Origin: Botryllus schlosseri
Taxonomy: Eukaryota; Chordata; Ascidiacea; Stolidobranchia; Styelidae
NCBI GenBank assembly: GCA_000444245.1
Contig: ATSW01012789.1
Span: forward strand, 1-20,634
DNA length: 20,634 bases
Reading direction: 5' to 3'
Shown here: piece by piece, positions 11,901 to 17,324 of the stretch
Layout of the letters: every line of letters begins with the position of its first letter
Numbering within the stretch: the first letter of the stretch is position 1
Made by a program: the position numbers and the translations under genes
The notes under the pieces: generated by a model
Told to the model about the DNA's origin: nothing
The model's database searches: none
What the model saw: the letters and a program-made list of their open reading frames with translations, nothing else

Positions 11901-14900
11901 ATTTGATAAGACTTCAACGTAAAATTGAATGATATATTGATATTGAAATAAACCAGAATATTTAAGACTGACACAGTGACAACTCAGCGACTAGTAGAGG
12001 ATTCAAATGTACATCGTATATCAACAATCGTACCACCAAATGATGTAAACGGCATGAAAATACGCGTGATCCAGGCAAACATTTTTTATTACACACGAAC
12101 TACTTCCGTGGCCACATATTAGGTAGGTATATTTTGATAAAAGCCAACTCCAACCCACACTAATGAAATTGGGTTGACTTTATCTAAACACGCCTAACTA
12201 GATTGTGCCAACAGAAGGAGATTGTGTGTAATGTAAAAAAGTCCATTACGATAAAACCGTCTGATCCTTGATTTTATATTGTGTCGCAATACATGGGCTA
12301 TAGCTAGTTTAAATACAAAAGAAACACCATCAAACCAACATACATCGTCTTGAACCGCTGTGCCGTGATCCAGCGTCACAATCAGAATCTGACAGGCAAT
12401 TTCAACGAGCGGTTCCCTGAAAAGGTGCAGATGCTAGTTTAGGCCGCTACTCAACAATCTGGTTGACGGTCAACTACTTCCTGTTTTTTGGTAGTCCGAG
12501 TACAGTACTGGATTTCGAAAAATGAGTAGCTCTACTTCTAGTTTCAGTTGGATATTTTGAAAAATGAGTAGTAATGGAGGTGTTCTGCTCGTTCACAAAC
12601 CCTATTTCTATTCTCCTCTCAAAATTGGAGCGTCAACTGCAATCGTGTACCGAATGCTCACCGAGAATCCGTGAAGAGCAAGTGATTGTACGGTACTCCG
12701 TATCCGACTGGGTCGTACGAGCACACCAAGTTGAGTAGCGACGTAAACAGAGGCAGAACGTGACGGTTTTCCGAAGAGCAGAAGCAATGAATCCACGGAT
12801 TGTGCTTCAGAGATTCGGCTACAAAAAATCAACTTAGGTTACAGATGATCACCTATCACAGATAGAACTGGGACCTATGATTCGTATACTCCAAGTATTA
12901 ACTCAAATGACTCAAGTCGAGCATTGAGAGCTAATTTCCAGAGTAATGATACGATCCTTACTAAAAAGTGTCAACTGATCAATAAGAATTATAGCTCCGA
13001 AACTATTTTCCATCACCATGGAAGTCTGTAAACCTAGATTGATCGTTTCACAACGTACGAAACATGCACTAGATCAGTGGTTCTCAACCTTTTTCGCCTC
13101 GCGGACCGGTAAAATTTCAAAAAATGTTTGGCGGACCAGTGAACTTTCAAAATTGAAATGAGGCCAAAATGTAAAGTATGCAACCGATTTTTGCAATTAT
13201 ATGGTGCTAGAAAGTGACATTTAGAGGGTTTTGATCGTAGTTAATTATATTCATGATGGCATCCATGTGATTTTATGGTAGTGAGTCTGCCGAGTCGAGG
13301 TTAAATTGCCTTGTCAGATAAACGTGCTACCGCCGAGAGTCGTTTACAGTCTCTCGCGCCGAAGGCCGTGGGATTAAGTGACCACGGAGTCGAACCAAGC
13401 ATCTTGTCGAGCTACCTTGCTCAGGCCCACTGCCATCAGACGATGGCTACTCTGCCAACTACGAATAAAATGCGTGCCGCAAGAAAACACATTACAGCAG
13501 CTATACCGGCCATCCACAAATCCGGAACGAAAAAGCACTTCTTCAGCCCACCCACAAAAACGTTGGTCTTGGGACCCCCACAGGGCGATAAGCCAAACTT
13601 CCGGGGGATTCGTCCCCAGACCCTACAGTTGGGTGGATATTTCACCTGTACTTGTGATCACATCTATTCTTCTAAGCGTAAGCAGAGAGTTAACGTAAAT
13701 GATCACGCCAATGGCGAAAATTTTCGATCATACACAACCGAAGCGGTTTTCTCGCGGCCGAATTTTTGGTCCACATTTCGGAGTCCCATGTTAACCTAAG
13801 CTTCATTATGTGTTGGTGCGTCGTGACGCGGTATTGGCTGACGCCGAAATCCCTATAAATCATGCGTATTTCTCGGAGAAGAGCACCTAATAAGCAAGAC
13901 ATTTAGGAAAACTAATTCGTGCAAAGCGCGAAAAGAAATTGAGAAATGCTGGAAAAAGTTTCAAATAAATACGCTGATTTATGTTCATTGGCGAAATGAT
14001 TTTGGGCCCTTTTCAAGCTCGGCCCGTCTCCAATTAAGCGGTTTGGGGTGTCCCAGCTACGTTCTGTCACAAAATGAATGAATCGAAAACCAATGATCAA
14101 ATTGCGCTATTTAGCGATGAGGGAGCTCGTATCTGTTCTGTATTTGTCGCTCGCATGTCGTAAAATGAAACGTCTTGAACTTTAAGTCAAATCGAACATG
14201 TTTCCAGCCCTAATGTTACCTCACAAAGTTATGAATCAGTTTAGAAATTGATGTTTTATTTATTTTATCAATGGACCAGCCTTCAACATTGCATCTTGAA
14301 ATTAAAGTATAAAATTGTAATTTACCTGGCGGACCGGCAGGAATGTCGTCGCGGACCGGCACCGGTCCGCGGACCGGCGGTTGAGAACCACTGCACTAGA
14401 TAGCATTCTCACTAAGTGGAATGAAATAGGTCTGGTCAGAAAAATCCCCAATTACCTCTAATATGATATAGAAATGTCGTTATATTCTTTGAGGTTGCAT
14501 AAAAGGTACATATTTAACCATTCCTATATTCATAAATCAGGTTTGTATCCAAGTCAGAGATGAGCATGGATTAGGATTTGAGAAATTTTGTCGGATTTTG
14601 ATTGGATTAGGATTATGGATTTGTTTCTGAACAGATTAGGATTTGGATTTACCGATTTTCTGGGATATTGATGTCCTGTGGCGACGGTTTTTTTGTCCTA
14701 CCAGAGTTACTTCATGTAATTTGGCACTCATTATGCGTTTTATTTCTTCTCACGTAAATATAGGCATAAGATGTGGCCTGTTTACGAGGAATTTCAAGTT
14801 CATATCGGATTAGGATTGGAATATACAATATTTCTGGATTAGGACTTGGATTTCAAGTTTTGAATTTGGATTGGATTAGGACATATAAATTTCAAATCCA

Positions 14901-17247
14901 CTCATCTCTGATCCAAGTCACAAGTCAATTTGAGTTTTATAGTTTTGCCTCGAGGCATTTTCAATTCATCAACGAGTCAATATGACAATGACTTGAGTCA
15001 AGTGGAATCAAGTCAAGCACAATTGAGTATTCTCATACCTGTCGGTGTGACGTACATAGACTCGGAAAAGCAAGTTAGTAGAAGTTTCAGGAGTTCCGTT
15101 CTGTTTTTGTCTATAATAGAGCTGACAGGGGGTGAGTTTGGAAATCCGACTCCTGCCTCCCAGATGTATTCGCAACTGTCAATGGACTGCAGGTCGTCCG
15201 CTCTATCCTGGAAAAGCAACATGAAAAGAAATGAAGCTAGTAATAATTTTGAGTTTATAGAACACAACGTTTACCAACATTCCCGAGGCAGGGGTTTCGA
15301 CAAATGAATGATATATTCATATTGAAAGAAAATTCTATATCAGCAATTGTACCACCAAATATGAAGTTTCTTACTAACGTGCATTGCCATTTACAAAGAT
15401 CAAATTTATCAAAAAGCTATGATTTTGATCCGGGTTCTTGCTCGGTAGGTCGTAGGTTCGATTCCCGGCCGGGTCTACCAAAGACCCTATTAGTAACACT
15501 GATATCCATGACATCCCCACGTGGCGCTCAGCATTAACGGGATAGTCATGGAGAATTACATACTATACATAATATAATACAAACACATAACATCCTTTCC
15601 ATATGGAGCTCGTCTTCTAGCCTCGGTTATTAAAATGAGAGCCAGAAATAATGCATTTTGAAAGAACGATATCGAAGATCAGCAAAACAGGTTAATTCCA
15701 ATGCGTGCGCCTTTGCGCCTGCCCGCCTAGTCAATTTTGCAGCAACATATTGCCACACGGCTGAGCTAATCATAGTTAGATACATTGCACGAAACAGATG
15801 CATTGTGTCACCACCCTGTGGTCATAAACAACAACAAAAAGCACTCATAAAACCACCATATTTAGTTGGATTGGATAAGCTTATTGGAGAGTGATATAGA
15901 TGTGCACTGGGCAGTTTCACCTTTACACCTTTGATAAATATCGCTCACGCTCCGCGTATTTTCATTATGCATAACAGGACAAATCTCATAAGTCAATCAT
16001 CAAATGCCAGTGTGTAGGCAACGCAGGCCTTTCATATTCAAGTTAGATATGCTTGATATCCTGCGAATAGACGAGGTATATCCAGTAAGTTTCACATTCG
16101 CAGAAACTTTACGAGTCAAGAAAGAACTTCAATAATTGATTATTCTGATCATTTTGAAATAAACCCGAATATTTTCTGCTGGCGACCGTTAGGGTTAATT
16201 GTCAGCAACAATTAGAGATTTCAGTAGAACTTTGTATTGTAGAAATTATTTCATCGCTTTTCCGTTGCATTATGCTTCATGTCATAAAAATTCTTTCCAA
16301 TTCTCTACTAGTTGATGATTACCCCTGACGAGTGTCAGCCGAAAATATTCGGATATATTTCAATACAATTTGTAATTAGAGTCGCGCATTCATTCAACTC
16401 ACTGGGTTTCCCTTTTTCTTCTGAGCGATCACAGTAAAATCCGGGCAGAACAACAGATTCTGGAAGCAAAACACTCGATAATCATTTGTGATCGATTACT
16501 ATCAGTCACGATATTCTACTCACAGTAATTGCCAAGATTAAGGATTGTGCCAATGGCACCGCTGTCTCTCCCTCGGCATCTTCAGAGGTATCTTGCTAAA
16601 ATGCAATAGTAAGTGTCTATAAAAGATAGACCTTACATTCACAACTCCTGATAGTGAAGCCAGCAGAGAGGGTTATGGTCATTAGGGCTGTTGAGAAATA
16701 TCTTTGTTTCAAATTCTACTGGCTATTTGATAAAATTGTTAGGCAGTCTAAAAACGATGTGTGTCAAATTTGGCTGAATACCAACCCGTAGAAGTTGTTG
16801 ATGTATAAAATTATGGATCTGAAAAAAAAATAGTATTTATGGTGGCAAATTGATCAATTATTAATTATAAAACCAGCCACTGTAAACAATATTTTTTCAA
16901 ATCCAAAATTTTCAACTTCAATTACTTCGCTTCACGGGTTGGAATTGAGCCAAATCTGATATGTAGGCTGCAACCTACTTATTTAACCTAGTAGCCAGAG
17001 GAATTTGAAAAAAAAAAAATTTGAACAGCCCTAATGGTCACAGTAGTGAGGATTGCTACTCAAGTAGAATTATCAATGTCCAAGGCACCTGCGTTGGAAG
17101 CCTCGACCAGAAAAAGCCTCTCCAATCGGGATCTTCGAAAATATATGGCAGTAATCTTGTCAGCAGTCTCGAGCAGTTGAGAACAATCTGCTGCGCCTTG
17201 TCCGAATTACAGCCGTCTTCAGAAGCGTGAACCAGCTTTTCCACTGC
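2886..17247 (-). CDS. HID1: HID1 homologue, 17 exons, N-terminus missing
   Basis: Join of 17 exons on the minus strand (17247-17089, 16595-16524, 16459-16403, 15207-15039, 12818-12662, 12416-12344, 11884-11636, 10227-10137, 9819-9589, 9273-9109, 8918-8866, 8421-8217, 5097-4967, 4260-4192, 4133-4042, 3829-3671, 2949-2886). All introns are GT-AG, phases agree and the sum is 2196 nt, giving 731 residues and a TGA stop. The product matches vertebrate HID1 almost end to end: IVLNCSRLLTR and YIFEDPDWRGFFWS near residues 21-48, DSCEYIWEAGVGF, NYLSRIHR, FHQELLVLFWK, GVFILLLLSGERNFGVRLNK, FNNIIQYQFDG, and the C-terminus FEIQRV. HID1 is known as a peripheral trans-Golgi protein, anchored by N-myristoylation, needed for neuropeptide sorting and dense-core vesicle maturation; it is distantly related to Dymeclin. 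The first ~70 residues with the myristoylated glycine were not found and probably lie beyond the right edge. The least conserved part is a polar linker at about residues 500-610. No frameshift or premature stop was seen, so the gene looks functional. Confidence 0.97.
3126..3270 (+). repeat. MITE-like repeat family F, copy F1
   Basis: Carries TTGAATAGTATATTCATATT, AATATTTTCGGCTGACACTC, GTCAGGGGTAATCGTCAGC and ATGACGTCACCAGCATGAAA. Copies occur at 10734 and 11925, and shorter ones at 15303 and 16140. In the HID1 intron before the last exon. It forms an inverted pair with 3870-3981 on the other side of exon 16. Confidence 0.85.
3671..3829 (-). CDS. HID1: HID1 visible exon 16
   Basis: 159 nt, divisible by three, acceptor TTTGCAG, donor AG|GTGAGA. 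Encodes NLTDESEILKFLQHGTLVGL, LPVPHPILIRKYQANSG, WFRTYMWGVIYL. It is bracketed by an inverted pair of repeats (3126-3237 and 3870-3981). Skipping it would keep the frame but delete 53 conserved residues. Confidence 0.97.
3870..3981 (-). repeat. Repeat family F, copy F2, inverted
   Basis: The reverse complement reads CTGAATAGTATGTTGATATT, then AATATTTTCGGCTGACCCTC and GTCAGGGGTAACCATCAGC. By hand it differs from copy F1 at about 7 of the first 71 positions. It begins only about 40 nt upstream of the acceptor of HID1 exon 16. Confidence 0.85.
4042..4133 (-). CDS. HID1: HID1 visible exon 15
   Basis: 92 nt, separated from exon 14 by a 58 nt intron. Acceptor CCCACAG, donor AA|GTGAGT. Encodes SWKNKLPLQTIMRMLQVLV then PQVEKICIDK, near-identical to human HID1. 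Confidence 0.97.
4192..4260 (-). CDS. HID1: HID1 visible exon 14
   Basis: 69 nt, phase 0 at both ends, acceptor TTTTTTAG, donor TGG|GTGAGT. Ends GAGWTCTSEW, aligning with GQWSPTPEW in human HID1, where the conserved C-terminal domain resumes. Confidence 0.88.
4750..4935 (+). repeat. Degenerate AATTCTA microsatellite
   Basis: Repeated AATTCTAATTCTAAT words, broken by short unique pieces, ending in ACTCTACTCTACT at 4925-4938. Low-complexity intron sequence next to the donor of HID1 exon 13. Confidence 0.75.
4967..5097 (-). CDS. HID1: HID1 visible exon 13, rest of variable linker
   Basis: 131 nt, acceptor AATACAG, donor TCG|GTGAGT. Encodes a low-complexity polar stretch, MTSKTQTNTKSENEAAEQK and onward. 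There is no residue-level match to human, but phase 1 in and phase 0 out join exons 12 and 14 correctly. The 3119 nt intron before it is the longest in the gene, so an extra in-frame or alternative linker exon could have been missed. Confidence 0.82.
5224..5640. repeat. Copy of the family of the 16682-17034 element, rearranged
   Basis: Shares TTCAAATTTTACTGGC (5358), AAATTGCTAAGTTGTCTAA, ATACCAAATTTGGTTCAATT and TTCAAATCCAAAATTT with the element at 16682-17034 and with 10350-10690. A partial tandem duplication of its left part seems present (5280 and 5385). Ends are not sharply defined. Confidence 0.6.
5641..6200. other. Intron sequence without recognised features
   Basis: Part of the 3.1 kb intron between HID1 exons 12 and 13. 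Short frames exist on both strands but none resembles a known protein. Confidence 0.4.
6205..6290 (+). repeat. Outlying AGATCTAGTTCTAG repeat patch
   Basis: AAAGTGAGTAGATCTAGTTC and TAGTTCTAGAACAACTAG are degenerate units of the minisatellite at 6541-6864. The 6291-6540 stretch between the two patches is unlike it and unrecognised. Confidence 0.6.
6541..6864 (+). repeat. Tandem minisatellite, AGTTCTAGTT / TTTTGAAAAG unit
   Basis: About eight degenerate units of roughly 31-56 bp, each a GAGTTTTGAAAAGTGAGTAG-like core followed by one or more TTCTAGTT words (for example near 6561, 6617, 6652, 6682, 6754, 6790). Smaller pieces of the same repeat occur at 6210-6285, 9385-9555 and 12505-12572, all in HID1 introns. 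Confidence 0.85.
6960..7170. other. GC-richer segment inside the large intron
   Basis: 7000-7140 is clearly less AT-rich than its surroundings and is open on the plus strand (68 codons from 6969) and partly open on the minus strand. No family recognised; could be old transposon coding sequence or an unconserved alternative exon. Confidence 0.3.
7195..8075 (+). repeat. ~330 bp repeat, copy A, split by a hAT-type element
   Basis: Left part 7195-7377 (TACTCGAATCTGAATTGAGC, TTCGAGTACTGAAATTG, TTCTGTAAACCT) and right part 7922-8075 (GACACAAAGTACAATGAAAT, AGGTATATGGTTGAAAAAAT, ATGATGTAGAACTGAC) match the copy at 17296-19330 in order. The element at 7378-7921 sits between them. Confidence 0.8.
7378..7921. 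mobile_element. hAT-type non-autonomous element made of GACTCGAGTC words
   Basis: Starts CAGAGTAGTAATGACTCAAG; the other end, reverse-complemented, reads CAGGGTTGTAACCAAGTCGT. Flanked by an 8 bp duplication with one mismatch (CTTAGTAC 7370-7377, GTTAGTAC 7922-7929). The interior is largely GACTCGACTTGACTCGAG-like words on both strands. A second start-like CAGAGTTGTAA at 7705 suggests a compound or nested copy. No transposase. Confidence 0.75.
8217..8421 (-). CDS. HID1: HID1 visible exon 12, start of variable linker
   Basis: 205 nt, acceptor TTTCCAG, donor G|GTGAGC. Opens with conserved LANLPVD, then a basic KGKSRKK patch and a Ser/Pro/Gln/Glu-rich stretch with no aromatic residues, likely disordered. 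It corresponds to the poorly conserved linker of vertebrate HID1, so sequence match supports only its first seven or so residues; the rest rests on frame and splice sites. Confidence 0.9.
8505..8520 (+). repeat. Short TTTA microsatellite
   Basis: TATTTATTTATTTATA in the intron between HID1 exons 11 and 12. The rest of this intron (8422-8865) shows no recognised feature. Confidence 0.7.
8866..8918 (-). CDS. HID1: HID1 visible exon 11
   Basis: 53 nt, acceptor CCGCAG, donor CAG|GTATGA. Completes GNSNLVYSIIRKRQIFHQ, matching human NSNLVYAIIRKRSIFHQ. Confidence 0.96.
9109..9273 (-). CDS. HID1: HID1 visible exon 10
   Basis: 165 nt, acceptor TTTTCAG, donor G|GTGAGT. Encodes VSPYLKSLSMVAATKLLHLL, FSTPWFLFSSQHNHHLVFF and FNNIIQYQFDG. 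This is the most diagnostic block of the family. Confidence 0.98.
9385..9555 (+). repeat. TTCTAGTT / TTTTGAAAA repeat, diverged
   Basis: ATTAGTTCTAT, CATTTTGAAAATCCATTA, AATGAAAAGTGATTAGTTC and AGTAGTTCTAGTTGAG are diverged units of the minisatellite at 6541-6864. It stops about 35 bp from the donor of HID1 exon 9. Confidence 0.7.
9589..9819 (-). CDS. HID1: HID1 visible exon 9
   Basis: 231 nt, acceptor TTGACAG, donor G|GTGGGT. Encodes RVGLMHIGVFILLLLSGER, NFGVRLNKPF, FSGTHADFLI, GHQRLQPLYDCLLTIVVN. The hydrophobic VFILLLL run is a buried family helix, not a predicted membrane anchor, because the family is peripheral. Confidence 0.98.
9858..9965 (+). repeat. One end of a GGGTTACCAAATGTCC / GTCCTCC element
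   Basis: GGGTTACCAAATGTCCCC, AGGAGGATTTGTCCTCCTT and AAAATGTCCTCCTTTTTCGC form an internally repetitive patch of alternating AGGAGGA and TCCTCCT words. It resembles the ends of non-autonomous DNA transposons seen in many animals, but no second terminus was found. Confidence 0.45.
10137..10227 (-). CDS. HID1: HID1 visible exon 8
   Basis: 91 nt, acceptor after a run of T (TTTTTTTTCAG), donor G|GTAAGT. Encodes KFLFYVLKSSDVLDILVPIL then NDARADQ, near-identical to human HID1. Confidence 0.96.
10350..10700. repeat. Diverged copy of the 16682-17034 element family
   Basis: TTCAAATTTTACTGGCTACT, TTGATAGAATTGTTAG and AAATTTGGCTTAATTTGG match 16711-16775. Includes a direct duplication of about 66 bp: AATTTCCCTGGAATTTTCT at about 10554 and 10620, each followed by TTTGGAT/CTGGAT and ATAGTATTTACG. 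Confidence 0.65.
10734..10890 (+). repeat. Repeat family F, copy F3
   Basis: TTGAATGGTATATTCATATT, AATATTTTCGGCTGACACTC and TATGACGTCACCAGCATGAA; nearly identical to copy F1 for about 140 bp, so one of the least diverged copies. Confidence 0.85.
10891..11635. other. Intron sequence without recognised features
   Basis: Right-hand remainder of the 1.4 kb intron between HID1 exons 7 and 8. ATGAACTCATTTT near 10978 also occurs after copy F1 (3313), so family F may extend this far. Otherwise nothing recognised. Confidence 0.4.
11636..11884 (-). CDS. HID1: HID1 visible exon 7
   Basis: 249 nt, the longest exon, phase 0 at both ends, acceptor TTACCAG and donor AAG|GTAGCT. Begins with a variable polar stretch (KSSDVTESDVTPAASP), then NFFVNYLSRIHRDEDF, LKGVSRLLNNPL, QTYLPG and FHQELLVLFWKICD. 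A copy of the 3126-type repeat lies only about 40 bp upstream of this acceptor. Confidence 0.97.
11925..12070 (+). repeat. Repeat family F, copy F4
   Basis: TTGAATGATATATTGATATT, AATAAACCAGAATATTTAAG, CGTATATCAACAATCGTACC. More diverged than F1 and F3. Lies about 40 bp upstream (in transcript sense) of the acceptor of HID1 exon 7, at the edge of the branch-point zone. Confidence 0.75.
12344..12416 (-). CDS. HID1: HID1 visible exon 6
   Basis: 73 nt, completes the split arginine codon and then reads EPLVEIACQILIVTLDHG, matching human EPLVEEAAQVLIVTLDHD. Donor GAT|GTATGT, phase 0. Confidence 0.95.
12505..12572 (+). repeat. Small TTCTAGTT / GAAAAATGAGTAG patch
   Basis: GAAAAATGAGTAGCTCTACT and ATTTTGAAAAATGAGTAG are two units of the minisatellite at 6541-6864. 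Confidence 0.6.
12662..12818 (-). CDS. HID1: HID1 visible exon 5
   Basis: 157 nt, acceptor TTTGTAG, donor CG|GTGAGC. Encodes NPWIHCFCSSENRHVLPLF, then LVCSYDPVGYG and VPYNHLLFTDSR. The longest open frame here runs in a different phase and is a shadow; the frame that joins exons 4 and 6 gives the HID1 match. Confidence 0.96.
12880..14500 (+). repeat. ~330 bp repeat, copy C, split by a hAT element
   Basis: Left part 12880-13074 (GAAACTATTTTCCATCACC, GTCTGTAAACCT, ACGAAACATG) and right part 14402-14500 (GGAATGAAATAGGTCTGGTC, AGAAAAATCCCC) are collinear with the copy at 17296-19330 once the element at 13075-14393 is removed. Confidence 0.8.
13075..14393. mobile_element. hAT-superfamily non-autonomous element, 1319 bp, both ends intact
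   Basis: Starts CAGTGGTTCTCAACC and ends GGTTGAGAACCACTG, a perfect 15 bp terminal inverted repeat, followed inward by GCGGACCGG-rich subterminal repeats. Flanked by a perfect 8 bp target duplication CACTAGAT (13067-13074 and 14394-14401). Both are hallmarks of hAT; the CAGTGGTTCTCAACC end is of the type found in Charlie/SPIN-like elements. Interior holds a 162-codon open frame (13311-13799, plus) with no recognisable transposase motif, so it probably depends on a helper. The exact duplication and termini suggest a fairly young insertion. Confidence 0.95.
14555..14910. mobile_element. hAT-type MITE, 356 bp, made of GGATTAGGATT words
   Basis: Starts CAGAGATGAG and ends CTCATCTCTG (10 bp inverted repeat, with longer imperfect similarity), flanked by a perfect 8 bp duplication ATCCAAGT (14547-14554 and 14911-14918). 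The interior is dominated by GGATTAGGATT-like words. No coding capacity. In the HID1 intron between exons 4 and 5. Confidence 0.92.
14911..15030 (+). repeat. CAAGTCA / GAGTCAA low-complexity patch
   Basis: CCAAGTCACAAGTCAATTTG, ATGACTTGAGTCAAGTGG and ATCAAGTCAAGC share the word set of the 7378-7921 element. Reaches to within 10 bp of the donor of HID1 exon 4. Confidence 0.6.
15039..15207 (-). CDS. HID1: HID1 visible exon 4
   Basis: 169 nt, enters phase 0 and leaves with one extra base. Acceptor TTTCCAG, donor G|GTATGA. Encodes DSCEYIWEAGVGF and ELLKLLLTCFSESMY, both near-identical to human HID1. Confidence 0.97.
15303..15370 (+). repeat. Repeat family F, copy F5, internally deleted
   Basis: AATGAATGATATATTCATAT TGAAA jumps directly to TATATCAGCAATTGTACCAC, skipping the central GGCTGACACTC block present in other copies. 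Confidence 0.65.
15428..15555 (+). mobile_element. tRNA-derived SINE, truncated copy
   Basis: CTCGGTAGGTCGTAGGTTCG and the B-box GGTTCGATTCCC at 15455-15466, then ACCAAAGACCCTATTAGTAA, CACTGATATCC, GTGGCGCTCAGCATTA and GGGATAGTCATGGAG. The same order occurs in the reverse-strand copy at 18641-19005. The A-box head is missing here. Confidence 0.85.
15556..16135. other. Intron sequence without recognised features
   Basis: Short frames only, including 78 codons at 15658-15894 with no recognisable family. Part of the 1.2 kb intron between HID1 exons 3 and 4. Confidence 0.4.
16140..16367. mobile_element. Repeat family F, hairpin-forming copy F6
   Basis: The left arm has TTGAAATAAACCCGAATATT; the right arm, read in reverse, has TTGAAATATATCCGAATATT, TTCGGCTGACACTCGTCAGG and TAGTAGAGAATTGGAAAGAA. 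The arms are an imperfect inverted repeat of roughly 100 bp around a short loop, so this copy looks like a whole fold-back MITE and suggests that single-arm copies elsewhere are halves. Confidence 0.75.
16403..16459 (-). CDS. HID1: HID1 visible exon 3
   Basis: 57 nt, phase 0 at both ends, only 64 nt downstream of the previous exon. Encodes NLLFCPDFTV followed by a basic stretch, AQKKKGNP. Human HID1 reads DLLFCPDFTV here. Donor GTGAGT. Confidence 0.94.
16524..16595 (-). CDS. HID1: HID1 visible exon 2
   Basis: 72 nt, phase 0 at both ends, acceptor TTTTAG and donor GTGAGT. Encodes QDTSEDAEGE, an acidic loop, then VPLAQSLILAIT, matching the family helix that reads PLAESLLLAI in human HID1. Too short and featureless to call without the gene context. 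Confidence 0.92.
16682..17034. mobile_element. 353 bp MITE with TTAGGGCTGTT ends
   Basis: Begins TTAGGGCTGTT and ends AACAGCCCTAA, flanked by TGGTCA on both sides (16676-16681 and 17035-17040), a probable 6 bp target duplication. Interior has TTCAAATTCTACTGGCTATT and a run of A near the right end. Superfamily not certain. It lies about 50 bp from the donor of HID1 exon 1 (visible). Two older relatives sit at 5224-5640 and 10350-10700. Confidence 0.85.
17089..17247 (-). CDS. HID1: HID1 visible exon 1 (residues 1-53 of visible part)
   Basis: Acceptor GTACAG then GCAGTGGAAAAG, phase 0. Encodes AVEKLVH, IVLNCSRLLTR and YIFEDPDWRGFFWS, the most N-terminal conserved block in the window. The donor CAG|GTGCCT is weaker than most in this gene. 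It ends phase 0 and the next exon continues the family alignment. Confidence 0.95.
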
Positions 17248-17324
17248 CTGTACGTTTACAGAAGCATACATTACTGATGTCTGCATTTATATTATAAGTA
17301 TGGCAGGGCACATTGATTCAACTA

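Noticed and set aside
12608-12832. 74-codon minus-strand frame as a separate small gene
   Set aside because: It covers HID1 exon 5 in the wrong phase; the phase fixed by the splice sites gives a clear HID1 match.
13390-13425. B-box-like GGTTCGACTCC on the minus strand inside the hAT element
   Set aside because: No matching A-box at the right distance and no cloverleaf; kept only as a hint in a finding.
13436-13698. Overlapping open frames on both strands inside the hAT element
   Set aside because: They overlap the 13311-13799 frame, lack known motifs and cannot all be coding.
2886-17247. Processed or dead HID1 pseudogene
   Set aside because: Introns are present at consistent phases, no stop or frameshift was found in 731 codons, and conserved blocks are intact.
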